Source: Neelides folsomi (lineage: Eukaryota > Arthropoda > Collembola > Neelipleona > Neelidae). Taken from it: a stretch of 64,000 bases of DNA. Of this stretch, positions 9,775 to 25,250 are shown in pieces (the first letter of the stretch is position 1; the number at the start of each line of letters is the position of its first letter). A model generated the notes under the pieces. The model was not told the origin of the DNA and did no database searches. It saw nothing but the letters and a program-made list of their open reading frames with translations. The stretch lies in contig JAQGBZ010000189.1 in NCBI GenBank assembly GCA_034687125.1, forward strand, positions 1 to 64,000, given 5' to 3'. The translations under genes and the position numbers were made by a program.

Positions 9775-11040
9775 CTGATAATGGAAAAAAACAGGGAATT
9801 TTTAGCACAAGAATTTCACAGTTAATATTTCTCCACATTATTTTTAATACGTCTTAAGTTAATCAACTGATCACACACTCAACTTACTTAGTTAATAGTG
9901 AATATATTTAAATAAACGGGCGAAGATTAAATAACAAAATTCCTATAGGAAAAATAGAGCTATGATGGCAGTGGTTCTTATATTAATTGTTGGTTAAATA
10001 ATTCTTATTGATCTCAAAGTGCACAAGAGCTCGTAAAAAGGTCAATATAAAAAAGAGTATATCGAACTCCTCGAAGTATCTGGAAAGCTATTAAGAGCAA
10101 ATAACTCAAATGAGTCGTTGAAAGACAGTTTATATAAAAATTTGAACCAGTGAGAGATAAGATAAGGAAAAAGGATAGCTGGAGGATTTTATAATATAGT
10201 TAATATCCTTTAAAGTGATGACTTCAGTCTACGAGAATCCAATGATTAAAAGACACAGTCAATTTATATTTGACAATAACATTGCAAAAATAATCACTGG
10301 AAAATTTTCGATGTAAGGATTCTTTCTTATCTCTCCTTAAGCGAAGAACAAGAATTAGGATAATTGCTTGAAAATATAAAAAAATAGGATTATTTAACTT
10401 TTCTATATTTAGTTACTCCTATCTTCTTTTAAATGGGCTCAACTTTATTATATAAATATAAAAAGAGAAATGGGAAAAACATGCGGAAAATGGCAGTTGG
10501 CCGATAAAACATTTGAAAGAAAGCCACAATTGAAGCTCCTATTTTTTAAATTACAATGAGGATAAATATTCAAATATTCAATATTTAATCCTAAATACAA
10601 AAGATGTTGAAAGGAAATAAAAATTTTAAATAGGGAATTCTATTTTAAATCCAAGAGCTCAGATTTCACTTTGAAGAGCCGAACTCTTCTCCGCAGTTAT
10701 TCCTATTTTTTATTAACATCTCTCAAAATTGCAAATTGTTCACCAATTAAAATAAATGAAGGAGGAAATGAATTTTCAATTTACCTACTTTTAATATTGA
10801 AAATAGGAGGATGAAATCGAGGGGAGAAGGGAGTGTGAAGAACTGTGAAGTTCTCCTTGGTTCTTTCCGTTACTTGACTCTTGATATTAGTCGTTGCCTG
10901 AAGAGTTCTCTTTCTACTGCTGCCTTTGCTCTTTGTATTCGAGAACTTCCCTTCTGCACCCACCAAGAGCGAACGTATAGAGAGAAGGAGATTCCTATAG
11001 GAAACCTTGTTTAGCACAGAGAGAGACGGATCCAACCCGC
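9775..11040 (-). promoter_or_regulatory. AGFG 5' non-coding exon, first intron and promoter area
   Basis: The AGFG start ATG directly follows an acceptor (TTCCATTATCAG, then A-ATG). A matching donor, AGTAG|GTAAAT, is at 10784, giving a 1.0-kb intron and an upstream exon ending at 10785. That exon (about 10785-11040) has no in-frame ATG and is best read as 5' UTR. A CRE-like TGACGTCG (minus strand) sits at 11040-11047. The 5' boundary is a guess. Confidence 0.5.
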
Positions 11041-11349
11041 GACGTCACCTCTCATCTCCAACATCCTTCCACTAACCCTTCTAATGCTGGGTTAACACGA
11101 TTAAAAAACCCCCAGATCTCTCGTCCATTCCTTTCACAATTTTTATCTCGAGATACTTTCTCTACATCTTATGTCCTCACTTTGGAACTTTTTTTAATTA
11201 AAAATTTACTCCTTCCACTTATTTTTACTTGTAATAAACTTAAGACTTGGGTCGTTTACTTGACTTTATAAACTTGGTTTTTTATGTTTAATAACAACCT
11301 TAGTCCAGATTTTGTGTGATGACTTTAAAGGTAAATCAATTAGGAGAAT

Positions 11350-12031
11350 GGGTTTATATTTTAATGCCATTAGATTACGTAGGACTTACCATCAGAAAAT
11401 GTACCTTTGCCATTAGAAATCATTTTCCATTGCCATTATGTACTCTTGCCATTAGAATCATTAAAACATGACATTGAATATATTCTATGTGCCATTAAAT
11501 AAATACTTTTCACCATAAAATACAATTAACATGTTATTATTAAAAATATTTTCTGGCCTTCTTCCGTATTGTACTTCATATTATATCTCCACAAGTTTTC
11601 GTTTTGAATTTTGGCTTCAGTTAAATTCGGAAAAGTATTCGTTTTTGTCCAAATAAAGTTTCCTTTCACTTTTTTTCTTTTTGGCTCGAGATTTTCTTTG
11701 TCAGATTCTGAAGAATAATTTGGAAGAACTTGTACATTGTTTTTAAATGGATTTTATAATGTTTTTTCAGGTAAACTCGTGACATTTATCTCCTATCTTT
11801 ATTTTCTCTTATCTTTTCTTACTATTATCATAAATCCATATCCTATAGTGTTATGAGTTATAATGTATAATATCACATAATGTGTATAAGTAGCATTTAC
11901 ATTATGCGATGGCAATGTGATATTTAAATAATGGCAATTTTTTTAAATCTAATGGCAAAGGTGATGATGGCAGCGTTACATTTAATGTAATGGTAAAGGT
12001 ATTTATTCTAATGGCGAGTTAATTGGGATCC
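11350..12031. mobile_element. 682-bp MULE-like non-autonomous element with 10-bp target duplication
   Basis: A perfect 10-bp direct repeat, ttaggagaat, lies at 11340-11349 and 12032-12041. Between them, both ends begin GG and carry GCCATTAGA exactly 16 bp in, on opposite strands. Each half holds several inward copies of TTGCCATTA (left at about 11364, 11407, 11430, 11453; right as complements at about 11908, 11930, 11950, 12008). A 9-11-bp duplication is typical of Mutator-like elements; the subterminal repeats could be transposase sites. No transposase frame inside. Confidence 0.7.
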
Positions 12032-12041
12032 TTAGGAGAAT

Positions 12042-14163
12042 TAGAGAATTTTATACTTACACATGCACAGTTCGGTAGGGAGATCTCTTATATTGTACTA
12101 TAAGCACAGTACTTGACACTTATAGTGCTTCGACTTATTATTATGTAAGTACTGCCGTCATTATAACTAGGTATGTTATATAAATGGTTATAAAGTTTTA
12201 CAATGCTGAGAGTAGTAGATATCATAGACAGAAAAATTAATGTGCAAATTGAGCATTATTTTATTCAATTAGCCATTGCGCCGTCATGTTGAACGTGTTA
12301 ATTCCAAGTGTATGTAAATATTATGCATTGTTTTTCTCGCCGGAGGTTTTTTTGCTGGATAAAGGGAAAATTGTATTTGCCGTGGCACATCTGTAGGATA
12401 TGAGTCATTTGGATGTTGAAGTCTCGTGAGAATAGGAAACCTATTTCGTTTCCCAATAAAATGGCTAATAAATCCGATGCTTACTTTTGTCTTCCTTGAG
12501 CACACAGAAGGTAGCCAGCACCTTTCTGCTTACGAGGATCGTATTAGATCATATTAAATTATAGTGGGAACTTGTATGAAGTTGATGTTCAATTTGATTC
12601 AAGATACAATTTCAGTTTAAGGCCTATATATTATCTTCTATTTAAATGGATATTGTGCATTGGGCTATCCATCTTACACCATTTGATAAGTGTTACAACG
12701 TGAAATTGCAAACTTAAGGTATGTGGAGCCGGTCGAGCCAGATATGCAGTTCAGACATTGTTTGTTGTTTTGGGAGACTTTTCTCCCTTGGGACTTCCTT
12801 AATGCAGTTTACTCGTTTCATTACATCGTATGATTATCCGGTATGGTTATGTCGCTCAATTGTATTTAAACCCACGAACCGTGGAGAGTTGTTCTCGTAA
12901 TTTGTGTTAATCTTTAGAAAGAAACTTGACATTTTGAAGCACAAAGGGCATGAATTAATTTTTACGAGCCAAATAAGCCCATTTATTGTTCAAATACCTT
13001 TACCAATTTTCACATCCTCCCTTTATATTATCTTGGATTTGGAACGAGTGAGAGAGGAAGTTTAGGTGGACCAAAGTACTCGACGCACTCGGAAAACTAC
13101 TTTTGTATAAATACATAAATAAATGGAGAAATTTAGGGCTTAATGCTTCAGAGGAATGCAAATGGTTCAAATTTCTCAATCCTTTCTCCTCACTCGGAAA
13201 TGATATTATTGATTTGGGTTTGGAGAGGTGTTCAAAGGCTTCAAGGTTCAACCCATCATCTTTGAACTTCATGCAACCAAAAATTGGATTGTCGCTCACC
13301 CTTGCACATTTTCTATTCATACTTTATCCATTCTTTTCTTACATGTTCATTTGTTCGTAGGGGAGAAAATGGAATTTTGGACTCTACTTTATTTTCCCTT
13401 TTGCAATAACTCACGGGTGAAAAGAGCGTATTTGGAATGGGTTGTCAAATTCCCAGACTTTTACCTGCTGTTCTCCTATTTCCATTTATTCAAGGAGTTG
13501 AAGTGCTTTGAGCCAATGTATTATTTGACTAGAGATTTCATTCTCAACCCGAGTAAGGTGAAAATCACCGAAAACTCTAATATTGATTTTCACTCAAAGG
13601 TTCCTCAACTTTGTATTTTGTATTTTTTATATAAAATAATGAGTCAAACTTTTTTAAATTGTCGCTTCTTCTTCTACTTCTACCCATTAAATTCATGAAT
13701 GTATATTCCTTCTTTAAAAGTTTACTTATTAGAAGAGTAAATACTTAATGTCGAGTCATTTTCCAACCGAATAAATTCATCGTGCATTTCTCTCTCTATT
13801 AATTCCAACAAATTGGACATTGAGATCGTTATTATCAGACAGACGTCATGAGATAATGAGATCATTCGTGTCTATGTATGTCTTCTCAATCTACACTACT
13901 TACCTTTAACCTTTACTTTTATCATTTTTCACGAATTATGTTTTGCCAATAATAAATGTAATGAGAGAACATTCAATAATGGGTTTCTACGAAATTAAGT
14001 TAACCTGTATCATGAATACGATGAGAATATATTTAGATGCCTATAGTGAAAATTAAACTTCGTTATTACAATTTACATTTTATGTTATTATTAAATGAAC
14101 AACTCTGAGTCTAATAATGTTTTACATGATGAATTTACATTTAGAATAATTTAAAAATTTAGT
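12042..14163. other. Intergenic between AGFG promoter and NDUFS2 3' end
   Basis: No gene recognised. A 156-codon plus-strand frame (13228-13698) has no domain, signal peptide or splice support. The 3' UTR of NDUFS2 must lie just below 14164. Confidence 0.5.
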
Positions 14164-16287
<2,124 letters not shown>

Positions 16288-16893
16288 GATCCAGCTAGGG
16301 ATTTAACTATTTTAATTTAATTTTAATCGCAAATGATTTACAAGTTGGTCAATCCTCCCTACTCCCTTTGCTTTTTGCTTTGCAGATTATTTTATATTCT
16401 GATATTTCAAATATTCCATCTAATATAGCAGCATATATCCACTAATTTCTTGCAATTGTCTCAATACGCCCAAAGAATTGTGCATGACATGCTTTCAAAT
16501 GCAAAGACGTTAAATGGCAAATGCTTTAAGTTTTAATTGTAATTATTAAAATAAATGATCATTGATTTATTTGATGACAATGGGTTTTAATTGCAATTAG
16601 ACCAAATTATTAAAGTTAATCTACTAAACTGTTTTACAGTGTTTAAATATCCAACAATGTTTTATGTATCAAGAAAAAAACAAAAACTAGAAATCTTAAA
16701 TAATAAAAACATTAAACTTGAAAAATAATCTTAATTTATAATAATTTAATACTTATTTAAAGCAATCACACAAACACACTAAAATTCAATTCAAGAACAC
16801 GTTAAACAATAAATATGACCATTTTATGTCCTCTTGTGAAAAGAGGAGTTGAGAGATGAAAAATGAAACAGCGTGAATGGAAAGGGAAATGAT
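16288..16893. other. NDUFS2 promoter region and LRP 3' flank
   Basis: About 600 bp of AT-rich DNA must hold the LRP 3' UTR and the NDUFS2 promoter (both genes on the minus strand). A minus-strand AATAAA occurs near 16566-16571. No TATA box was identified. Confidence 0.4.
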
Positions 16894-19800
16894 CTATGAA
16901 AACTCTTTGTCGAGAAGTTTGTCTCTTTGGCTAAATGAGATGTAATGACCATCGAGTCCGTCGTTCTCGTACAAATTCCCATTTTCTTCCATTAGAGTTA
17001 TTCCAGAGTCGGAATACGATTTGGACACTCCTCCTTGCATGTCGTCATTTCCTCTAGGATTCTAAAATTCAAAGAAAATAAACTTCACTGTTTGTAATAT
17101 TTAGTGACATGAGATGCGATAGTGCGTAAAATCAGTGTTGTATTAACTGTATTATGAATTTCTTCGTATCTTGGATTGACAAAATTTGTTCCTCTTCCGC
17201 CATCAAAATCCATCTCAGCGTAAATGTGTTCCTCTCCATCTAATTGATCTCGGCTCTGGTTGTTTCTTGTTTTCGTAAATACTCGAGTTGCAGGATTGTT
17301 TACATATTTGACCCTAAAATTGGCCATTATGGAATTAACAACATTAAGCTATGAAATGAAAACATTTTTATTATTGATGTTATATGAATGGAAGTCTGAC
17401 CAATTTTGGATATAATGGGGAACGAATCCTCCACTTCGCCCGTTTCTTTTGAGGTAAAAGGCAGCACCCAAAAGAGCAAAAACGATAAATAGAGCCAGAA
17501 GGACGCCAATGAGGATTCCAAGTACAAGCGAATTATCACTCTTTTCGATTTTCTCTCCTGGATTTTCAGTTTCGATGATGCGCTTATCTCGGATAAAATT
17601 GCTTGGCGGTGAAGTTGACGAATTCCTTTGTGAAAGATTTTCTTTTTCATGTTCATGTTCATCAAATGGGGCGATTTTAGGTATTTTTATTTCGCATAGT
17701 TCTTTAACTTCGTCGCTTCCGTCCTGAAAATCGAAAATAATTAATTTCAGAAATTTTAGAAGCAATATTGTATAGATTTATTAAAATCGTCTATTACTGG
17801 ACAATCAGGTTCAGCATCACACATCCATGATTTTGGTATACAGCGTCCCTGTCCGTTCGTACATTGGAAATCTCGCTCTGTTTTAAAAGCAAGGTTTCAT
17901 TAAACTTATCTTGAAAGGTATTGGGTGATTATTTTAATTGAAAATTATATATTAAATTCTTACCCATTGAACACTTGAATGTACAGTTGCGCTCATCTTC
18001 ACCTGAAAAATGTATAATTTGGTTTATATTTATATTTATAATTTTGTTTATAACTTTAGCTTAATTTGTCTTAAAAGCTTTATTTCAAATGAATGTTACC
18101 TCCTTTGCAGTCGTTTTCTCCATCACACCGCCAATAACCAGGAATGCATGTGTTATCGCCTTCACATAGAAAGTCACTTTTTCTGCAGGAATGAACTGTT
18201 GTACAATTTTTTTCATCTTCGCCTATCAAAATATAAAATCATTTCTTTTAAATTATATTAAAAGTTTAATTCTAAATAGTTCTTGTGTTCCTTGAATAGG
18301 TATTGTAATTTCATACCATTTTTGCAATCAATGACTCCATCACATTGCCAATCCTCATCAATGCATTTTCCATCATCACAGGGAAATTGGGAAGTGTAGC
18401 AATTTTTGAGGAAATTACATGTAGCTCCATCAAAATCTAAAATCATTCCATCTTGACAAGCACATGTTCCTGTGTTGTCTTCTTCGGAGATTAAGCAAAT
18501 TTGGGAACATTGTTTGTTCGCTGTCCTTTTCTTCACTTTTTTAAATGAGCTCGAGGGAACGAAATCTGGAGAACATTGATGAGTTCCCTGAAGAGTCTTA
18601 AGGTAGGAGACGTCGGTGTTTACGACGGATAATTTTGCCCAAAAATTGCCACTCGCGTAGGAATTGAGAAGAAGTCCGCTCTCCAATTCAGTTTTATTTC
18701 CAATGAAAACATCGATTTGACTTCCTTCGATGCCTACAGGAGTTGAGAGAAGAGTCTGCATGTAACGGTCTGTCCAATAAATCCGATTTCCGTGACTTGT
18801 TAAACCGTATGGGCTTCCTGCGTGTGGAACAGCTACAAAACTCGATCGTCCGTCGATTGTTGTGTACTCGATCGTTTTTTTAATGGCATCAGCCCTGTAA
18901 TTAAACGAGGAAATTAGTTATATAAAAGAGATGAGCCTAAAAGCATTATTTTAAAATAAACGAAACGAAATTATATAGTTAATTTCTTTGATTTTACCAA
19001 AAGAGTCTCTTTGTTGCGCGATGATAAGTTAAAGCTATTGGTTCTCCTTTTCCTTTTCCAAGTTGTACCAAAACACGACGCCCTAGGCCGTTCATATTCA
19101 TGCTGACGATTTGACCTCCTTTGTTTGAAACGATTCCAACAAACATAATCCTGTGTAATATCATGAATTATATTTACTAAAAAATTTAATACATAATTGG
19201 ATAAGACCTATTTTATAGCTTCAAAATCACTTGGGCTAAAGAATTAAGTAAGTTCAACTTACTTTGACTCAGGAACTAAAACAATATCAATTGGTCTATC
19301 TTCTTCTTTCAACATTACAAATCTCGCTCCAGTCCTAAACGACATCACTTCAATTGATCGTTTTCCAATATCAGTCCAATATAAATTATGTCCAAGCGTA
19401 TCTAAACAAAAATAGTTAGAAGTATGAGTAATGTATATATAATATCAGTATCCGATATATATGGAAAATATGGATATACCTATATTAAGAAACTTACCAA
19501 TAGCAATTCCTCTGACTGTGTCAATATGACGATGAAGAAGAGCTTTTAACTCTTTTGTATTTGGATCATATTCGTAAATGGCTTTATGAATAACATCGCT
19601 GAGGATGTAAGTCTGATTAATTGGATTAAAAATAATGGCTCCGACTGACTCCAACTTAGGGATCTGTTCCTCCACAATTGTATCTCTCCCGATCGTATCG
19701 AATCTCATTGTTTTAATAACATCAGTATAGCCAATTAGGATCTTTGAATGATTTTCGTCTTCTGCAATATGAAAATTTCCGCAAGTGAAAAATCATTCGT

Positions 19801-22016
19801 TAATTATTAAACCGCAACATTTTAATATGTTTTTGAATTCAATTGATTTTGTAATCCCGATTTTATGATATTTACTTACCAACACATATTTTGGAACTTT
19901 TTCCAAATTTCATTCCTACTGGGCATAAACAACGTCCTCCTTGACTGATAGGTGTAAGAACGCAAATATGAGAACATCCTTTGTTTTTACATTCATTAAT
20001 TCTATTCTTTGGCTGAGACGCAGAGTGGTAAATAACTATTCCGTTCATTTGATCCGTTCCTTTCAATAAAACCTTTTGATTCTCTCCAGTAAACTTATTG
20101 CAGCTCTAAATGGAGAAAATGGGCGTTTATTAAATTAAAATATATGTCAATTGTAAAAGATTTACGGTGTGTTTGAACAGTTTTTGGTCTTCTATTAGAT
20201 TGATGTTAATAAACTAACCTGAATTTCATTTGTATACCAATCAGTCCAAAACAAAGTATCACCAAAAACATCAAGCCCGAAAGGATGTCTCATCCCTTTG
20301 CTTCGAATAATTCTCCGATCTTCTCCATCCAGTGTTGCGCTTTCAATCACATCTCTTCCGGCATCTGTCCAATACACTCGCTCATTCCCATGATCAATGG
20401 CGAGTCCATTGGGCCATGTCAAGTTTCCAGTGATGATCGGGTGAGCGAGGGAACCATCCATTCCAGCTTTGTAAACAGAAGCTTCAACTCCCCAATCAGT
20501 CCAGAACATGTATCTAAATTAATTGTTTATCAGATTTAAGATAAAATTTAAAGGTCGGTCATTATTAATATCCATTTCAAAATAAGGTCTATTGTGTTCA
20601 ATGAACCAATTGAATGTCAAATGTAAGTCAATGTCAAATCAAATGAGGTACCCTTTATTAGGATGAAGAGCGATTTCCCTTGGCTTATCCATTGAATTGA
20701 TAAGAATGGCACAATAAGTCCCATTCGAGTTACAAACACCAATATGCGTCTTATTCGAGTCCGTGAAGTAAATGTTATTGCCGATCCAATCAAATGCGAC
20801 AGCTTCAGGTAAAATCAGACCTATTCAATCAATAAAATGTAAATATGAATGGAGCTTCCCAATTACTTATAAAACTCAATAACAAATTCGAAGGTAATGA
20901 AGGATAAATAAGGGATTTAAGAGCAGGATCTAAATTAGGAATTACCAGTGTCGACAATTGCCGTTACATCAGATCCATTAAGTCTCGATCTGAAGATTTT
21001 CTCCTCCCTGTCTTTGACATCAGTCCAGAAGACATAACCGCGCTCGACATCCACGGAAACTCCAACGGGTTGCCCTTTCTTTTCTACGACAGATTTGGTT
21101 GATGAATCCTTAAGTTTCGTTGACCGTACAAAGTTCTTTCCAGCATAAACAAATCGAACTTTTGTATCTAAATTTAAATAAAAGGATCTTAACTCAACTG
21201 TAGGTAAAATGATAACAAACTTTTAATATTAAATAACAATTTTAAAATACCAATTGGAGCACAAGTTTTATTGTCACTCTTGAGAGTGAATCCATCAAGA
21301 CAAGAGCATTCGAAGGAACCATCAGTATTCTTGCATGAATGAGAACATGCACCATAAACACACTCGTTGATGTCGGTACATTTTTCCTTATTTCTCCCGG
21401 AAATTGTATAGCCAGGATAGCAAAAACAAATCCCTTCTTTGGTGTCTGGATCAGGGACGCAGCCTTGGGCACATGGAGCTCGACGACAAGGTTTTTCTAC
21501 ATAAAATGCAAAATTGACATAACTAACATCAGTAAATAATAGACTAAAGTTTATACTAACGTAAACAACTTATTACGTTTAAGTTCGCTAACTCTATATT
21601 AACTCAAGTTAACTAGCCACAAGTTCAGAATTTCAATATCTTGATAATGGTCAATAATGTTTAAAAATTGTTACCGCATTCAGTGAATTCATCAGATCCG
21701 TCAGGGCAATCTTTTTTCTCATCACAAACGCTGCTAGCGTGGAGACAAACATCTCCAGACTTGCACAAGAATTTCCCTTCATCCCCAATGCAATCCGTAA
21801 TAGGAAGAGTTGAAGTTAACGGAGCAACAGTCGTCGAATTCCCCGTTTCTGTTAATGGAAATAAATGCATAAATTCTTTGTTGCTTATTTAAAAATTGGC
21901 ATCAGTCAACCCATATTAGTTAACTATGATTATAAAGTGTACTTACTTTCAGAGAAGATTGGCACGCTGATCGTGAAACAAAGAAATATTGTCAATATAA
22001 AGTTGAAAAAATGCAT
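16894..22016 (-). CDS. LRP-like low-density lipoprotein receptor family protein, 1144 aa, 17 exons
   Basis: Exons: 22016-21947, 21848-21675, 21496-21251, 21167-20946, 20820-20652, 20513-20219, 20105-19880, 19761-19498, 19401-19263, 19150-18998, 18894-18317, 18222-18100, 18002-17964, 17877-17798, 17723-17401, 17313-17148, 17061-16894; all in phase. Order: signal peptide (1 to about 20); one LDL-A repeat (about 39-81, DGSDE); EGF and EGF-Ca (TDINEC) to 163; YWTD-type propeller (about 164-393; FWTDVK, FWTDWG, YWTDAG, FWTDWY); EGF (about 415-467); second propeller (about 468-735); EGF; three LDL-A repeats (about 810-936); Ser/Glu-rich stalk; membrane helix (about 992-1015); 128-residue tail. The tail has FVNPRY at 1078-1083, the FxNPxY endocytosis signal, plus YxxPhi motifs (YAEM, YISF). 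Likely a cell-surface cargo receptor. Propeller-EGF twice then three LDL-A resembles the C-terminal half of LRP5/6, but no PPPSP repeats were seen. Ligand unknown. Confidence 0.92.
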
Positions 22017-23132
22017 GATGGTTTTTTAATTATACCGATATGATTTTAATGAAAAGTGTATCAACTTATTAAATTCATTTTTTATGACAAACTCTCTGAT
22101 AGCTTATTAATGGCTTAAACGGCTTGTTTTTAAATGGGATATTAAGTCTTTTAATTCTCCTTATATTTAATTGAATTAACTTGATACTAACTAACTGAAG
22201 CTAACTGGGATAAAAAGTTAACTAAAGTTGAGAAGGGTGAAGCTAGTTAACTAACTATTTTTAGCGGAGAAGAGGAATAGAAAGAAGTTCCAGGGAACGA
22301 GGGAAGAAGACTGAATGTGAAACAATCAAAGTGCCTTTAGACGTCGCGACCACTTTGATAGTTCAATTACATGCGGTGTCATCAATTCCATGTGCAGACA
22401 TTGGAAAATATTGTTGTCTTTGGTTTGACGAGGAAATGCGTTTCTGTCTAAAAAGAGTCTCATTGTGAGTCAGTGACTTAGGGGGTGAACGGTTCCGAGA
22501 CTAATTAACATGTCTAACAATTTTTTCTCTATTCAATCCCCCTTTTTATCAAAAATTGACCTTCGACTCGATGGGATTTATTTTTTCACAAATACATGCC
22601 GCGTGCATCTAATCTCCAATAGCATGAAACTCCTTGACCTTATTTTCTTTTGTTTATATTTAATGCGGCTCATGTGCTTTTTGTATATAAATTAATAAAT
22701 AGAGTAGTTATAAAATAAGAAGTAGTGCCTAAATCTAAATAGAACCCTAGAATTGTTCAATGTGCCAAAGGAAGTTGGCAATTATAAATATAAAATGATC
22801 ATTTGTCAACCTTTTATTCATTAAACGATTAAACCTAGTGGTCAAATAAATACTACAATGTTTTCAGTATAAATTATACGTCAGCAATTACTTTTATGTA
22901 ATTTGTGGTTATTCTGGATGTCATATCTTAAATAATACATTTGAATTGAGTATATAATAATGATTACAATGATAGTAAATTATCCACTATTAACGTTAAA
23001 ATGATAGTTATAAAACAACGGGAAAATAACTATTATTGCTAAAAAAATCTTACACATAATATATAAAAATTCGTTAAAAAGTAACTTTGTAAAAATGAGA
23101 AACAAAAGAGAAGACATTGAGTTGACCTTTTA
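22017..23132. other. LRP promoter region and cyclin C 3' flank
   Basis: Upstream DNA of the LRP gene, then the 3' side of cyclin C. No gene seen; the short frame 22510-22695 is not supported. Confidence 0.4.
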
Positions 23133-24584
23133 TCAGTTCATTCCCATTTGAGGTGCTTGATTCGATTGGTCTTGATTATTTGGATCCTGAGTTTGTTGAG
23201 ATGATGGAGGGCTGAAAAACAATTAATTGTATTTTTAGATACACGAGGAGAACATTAAGTCGCAAGAGGTTATTAAACTTAAAGCTTTTTGGTATTAGTT
23301 CTTTATGAGACTAACCGGCTGGGTTGAGTTTTCGGTTTGGGCATTTTAGCAATGATTCCTTGAATCTCCTTCTTTTCGTCGTAAGTTTTAATGAAATCAT
23401 ACATGGATAAAATGTATCGGCATATTTCTTGGATTTTTTCTAAATCAACTCCTAATTCCGCAAACCATGTTTTTGTATCTTTTTGCAATACCACACACGC
23501 CATTTGGAGACAAGCTGTTAAAAGTTAAAATCAGATAAAATACATAAAAAAACTGTTTTAAATTCATTTTATCACATCGGTATGAATATAAAATTATGAC
23601 ACCATTCTTACCTAAAGCTATTTGATAGGGAGGATACATAAGGCAAACATCTGTTCTTAAACTGTCATTGACCATTCGCCATGCGGTCGGTAGAATAATT
23701 TCTTCGTATCCCATATCTTGAACAAAGTTACAAAGAGGTCGAAATGGTTGATAGACAATGAGACAACAGTCCATATTCTCGAGAAGGTAAAACTCGCATT
23801 CCAAAATGTGATTCGTTCGGTATGGAAAATCTTGTGTGTATGCGAAGCTGAATTTATTTTTCACTAAAAATGAAAATACATGAAAATAAAAATCATACTA
23901 TTATACAATTAAATAATATTATAATCAGATATATTACAAATTCGATGTCGATTTGCTTACCAAGATTATGACATGTGCTGACAAGTCGTGAATTTGAAAT
24001 CACGCCAAATTCTTCAACTTTAGATGCTAAGAATACTGCGGTGGCTGCCATTAATAATGGATCAACACATTTAAGAGAATTCCGTGCATAAAATCTCTTG
24101 AAGTAAACGATGGCCGTTGCGATTACTTGCTGTCGAATTTTCAATAATTCCCCGATTCCTTGCATGACTATAAAAAAGGTAAACATACTATATTTCAACC
24201 ATCCTGAATCAGAATTGCTGATATTTGTTATAAAATAACAAAATTATATAACAATTCATGTAAAAATTTTAAACTATTGTTCGAATATAGTAAAATGAGA
24301 ATTCTAGGTCATTCATACAATAATTATTCAAGAAACTTACAGTTGCAAAAAAATATAAGTAATTTCTGGAGCTCTTCTTCTGATAATACTTGCAAATCTC
24401 CACCTCGATCTCGTATCAAATCTTGCCGATCCATTATCCATTGTTGACTATAAAATAAATCCCCACAATTTAAACAGTTGTTTTTTATTTTCATTTCAAA
24501 TGTTCATTTAATTCCTCATATCTTAAACATATTAAAAGGGTTAAAACTTTACCAATGAGAGCTTTGCCAAAAGTTTCCAGCCAT
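23133..24584 (-). CDS. CCNC: Cyclin C (Mediator kinase module), 291 aa, six exons
   Basis: Exons: 24584-24553, 24447-24341, 24167-23961, 23863-23612, 23514-23316, 23211-23133; phases agree throughout. The protein begins MAGNFWQSSH, the conserved start of animal cyclin C. The first cyclin fold (about 40-145) includes KIRQQVIATAIVYFKRFYAR and FLASKVEEFG; the second follows (ILECEFYLLENMDCCLIVYQP, LMYPPYQIALACLQMACVV). KMPKPK near the end is also conserved. The last 25 residues are Gln/Asn/Pro-rich and lineage-specific. Cyclin C pairs with CDK8/19 and, with MED12 and MED13, controls RNA polymerase II transcription. Human cyclin C is 283 residues. The gene is head-to-head with MPDU1 about 0.6 kb away, so the promoter is probably shared. 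Confidence 0.97.
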
Positions 24585-25250
24585 ATTATTAAAATATTCT
24601 CAAGATTTAAATTACCTATATAAATAAATTTTTAGTTCATTTAACAATTACAATGCAACATTATAGTTTAAGACCATTTATTGAAAATGCAATTTAAACT
24701 TTAAACTTCTTTTTTGACTTTTTTGAGGACTTTGACTTTTGAGATCTCTTAAATTTCAGATGAACCGCTTATGCAATGTGAGATTCAAAAGATGTAACAG
24801 AGCGCCTATGTGACCCGTTGAAAAGATTTGTTCGTTGGAACTTCCACTGACTCTCTTTTTCCCTTTCCCACCCAGCGTAAGCTTCAACTTATCAAGTAGC
24901 TTCGGAAAATTGAAGATTTTTCAATATTTCAACAACTTAAAGGTACTTAAAACCACTTTTAAATTATTAAATTTCTTTAAATATTCAATCCATATAAATA
25001 TAACATTAATGGAAAACTGATAAATTATTTACTAAAATTTATTGATTGGGTTTATTTATTTCAGACAAATTAATTGATCTCATTTCAACCGGCCAATCTG
25101 GATTAAACACTAAAGTCTTATCTTTAAATTGATTACCACTTACCACTTTAACCAGGTAATTTTATATAATACATTAAATAAAATTAAAGTTTGATTTATA
25201 ATTAAATTGGACAAATAATTATGAGTTTTTTGTCTTGAAATAGGTTCATC
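24585..25250. promoter_or_regulatory. Bidirectional promoter of cyclin C and MPDU1, with MPDU1 5' UTR intron
   Basis: The two start codons are 666 bp apart on opposite strands. On the MPDU1 side a short intron fits at 25155-25243: donor AACCAG|GTAATT and acceptor TTGAAATAG, 7 bp before the ATG. The first MPDU1 exon is therefore non-coding and ends at 25154. A pyrimidine-rich stretch is at about 24843-24868. No TATA box was identified. Confidence 0.5.

Noticed and set aside
10781-11035. 84-codon frame running in phase into the AGFG start
   Set aside because: Has no ATG (begins with TTG), so it is treated as 5' UTR rather than an N-terminal extension.
13228-13698. 156-codon plus-strand open frame
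   Set aside because: Aromatic, low-information sequence with no domain or signal peptide; it lies between genes and overlaps other random frames.
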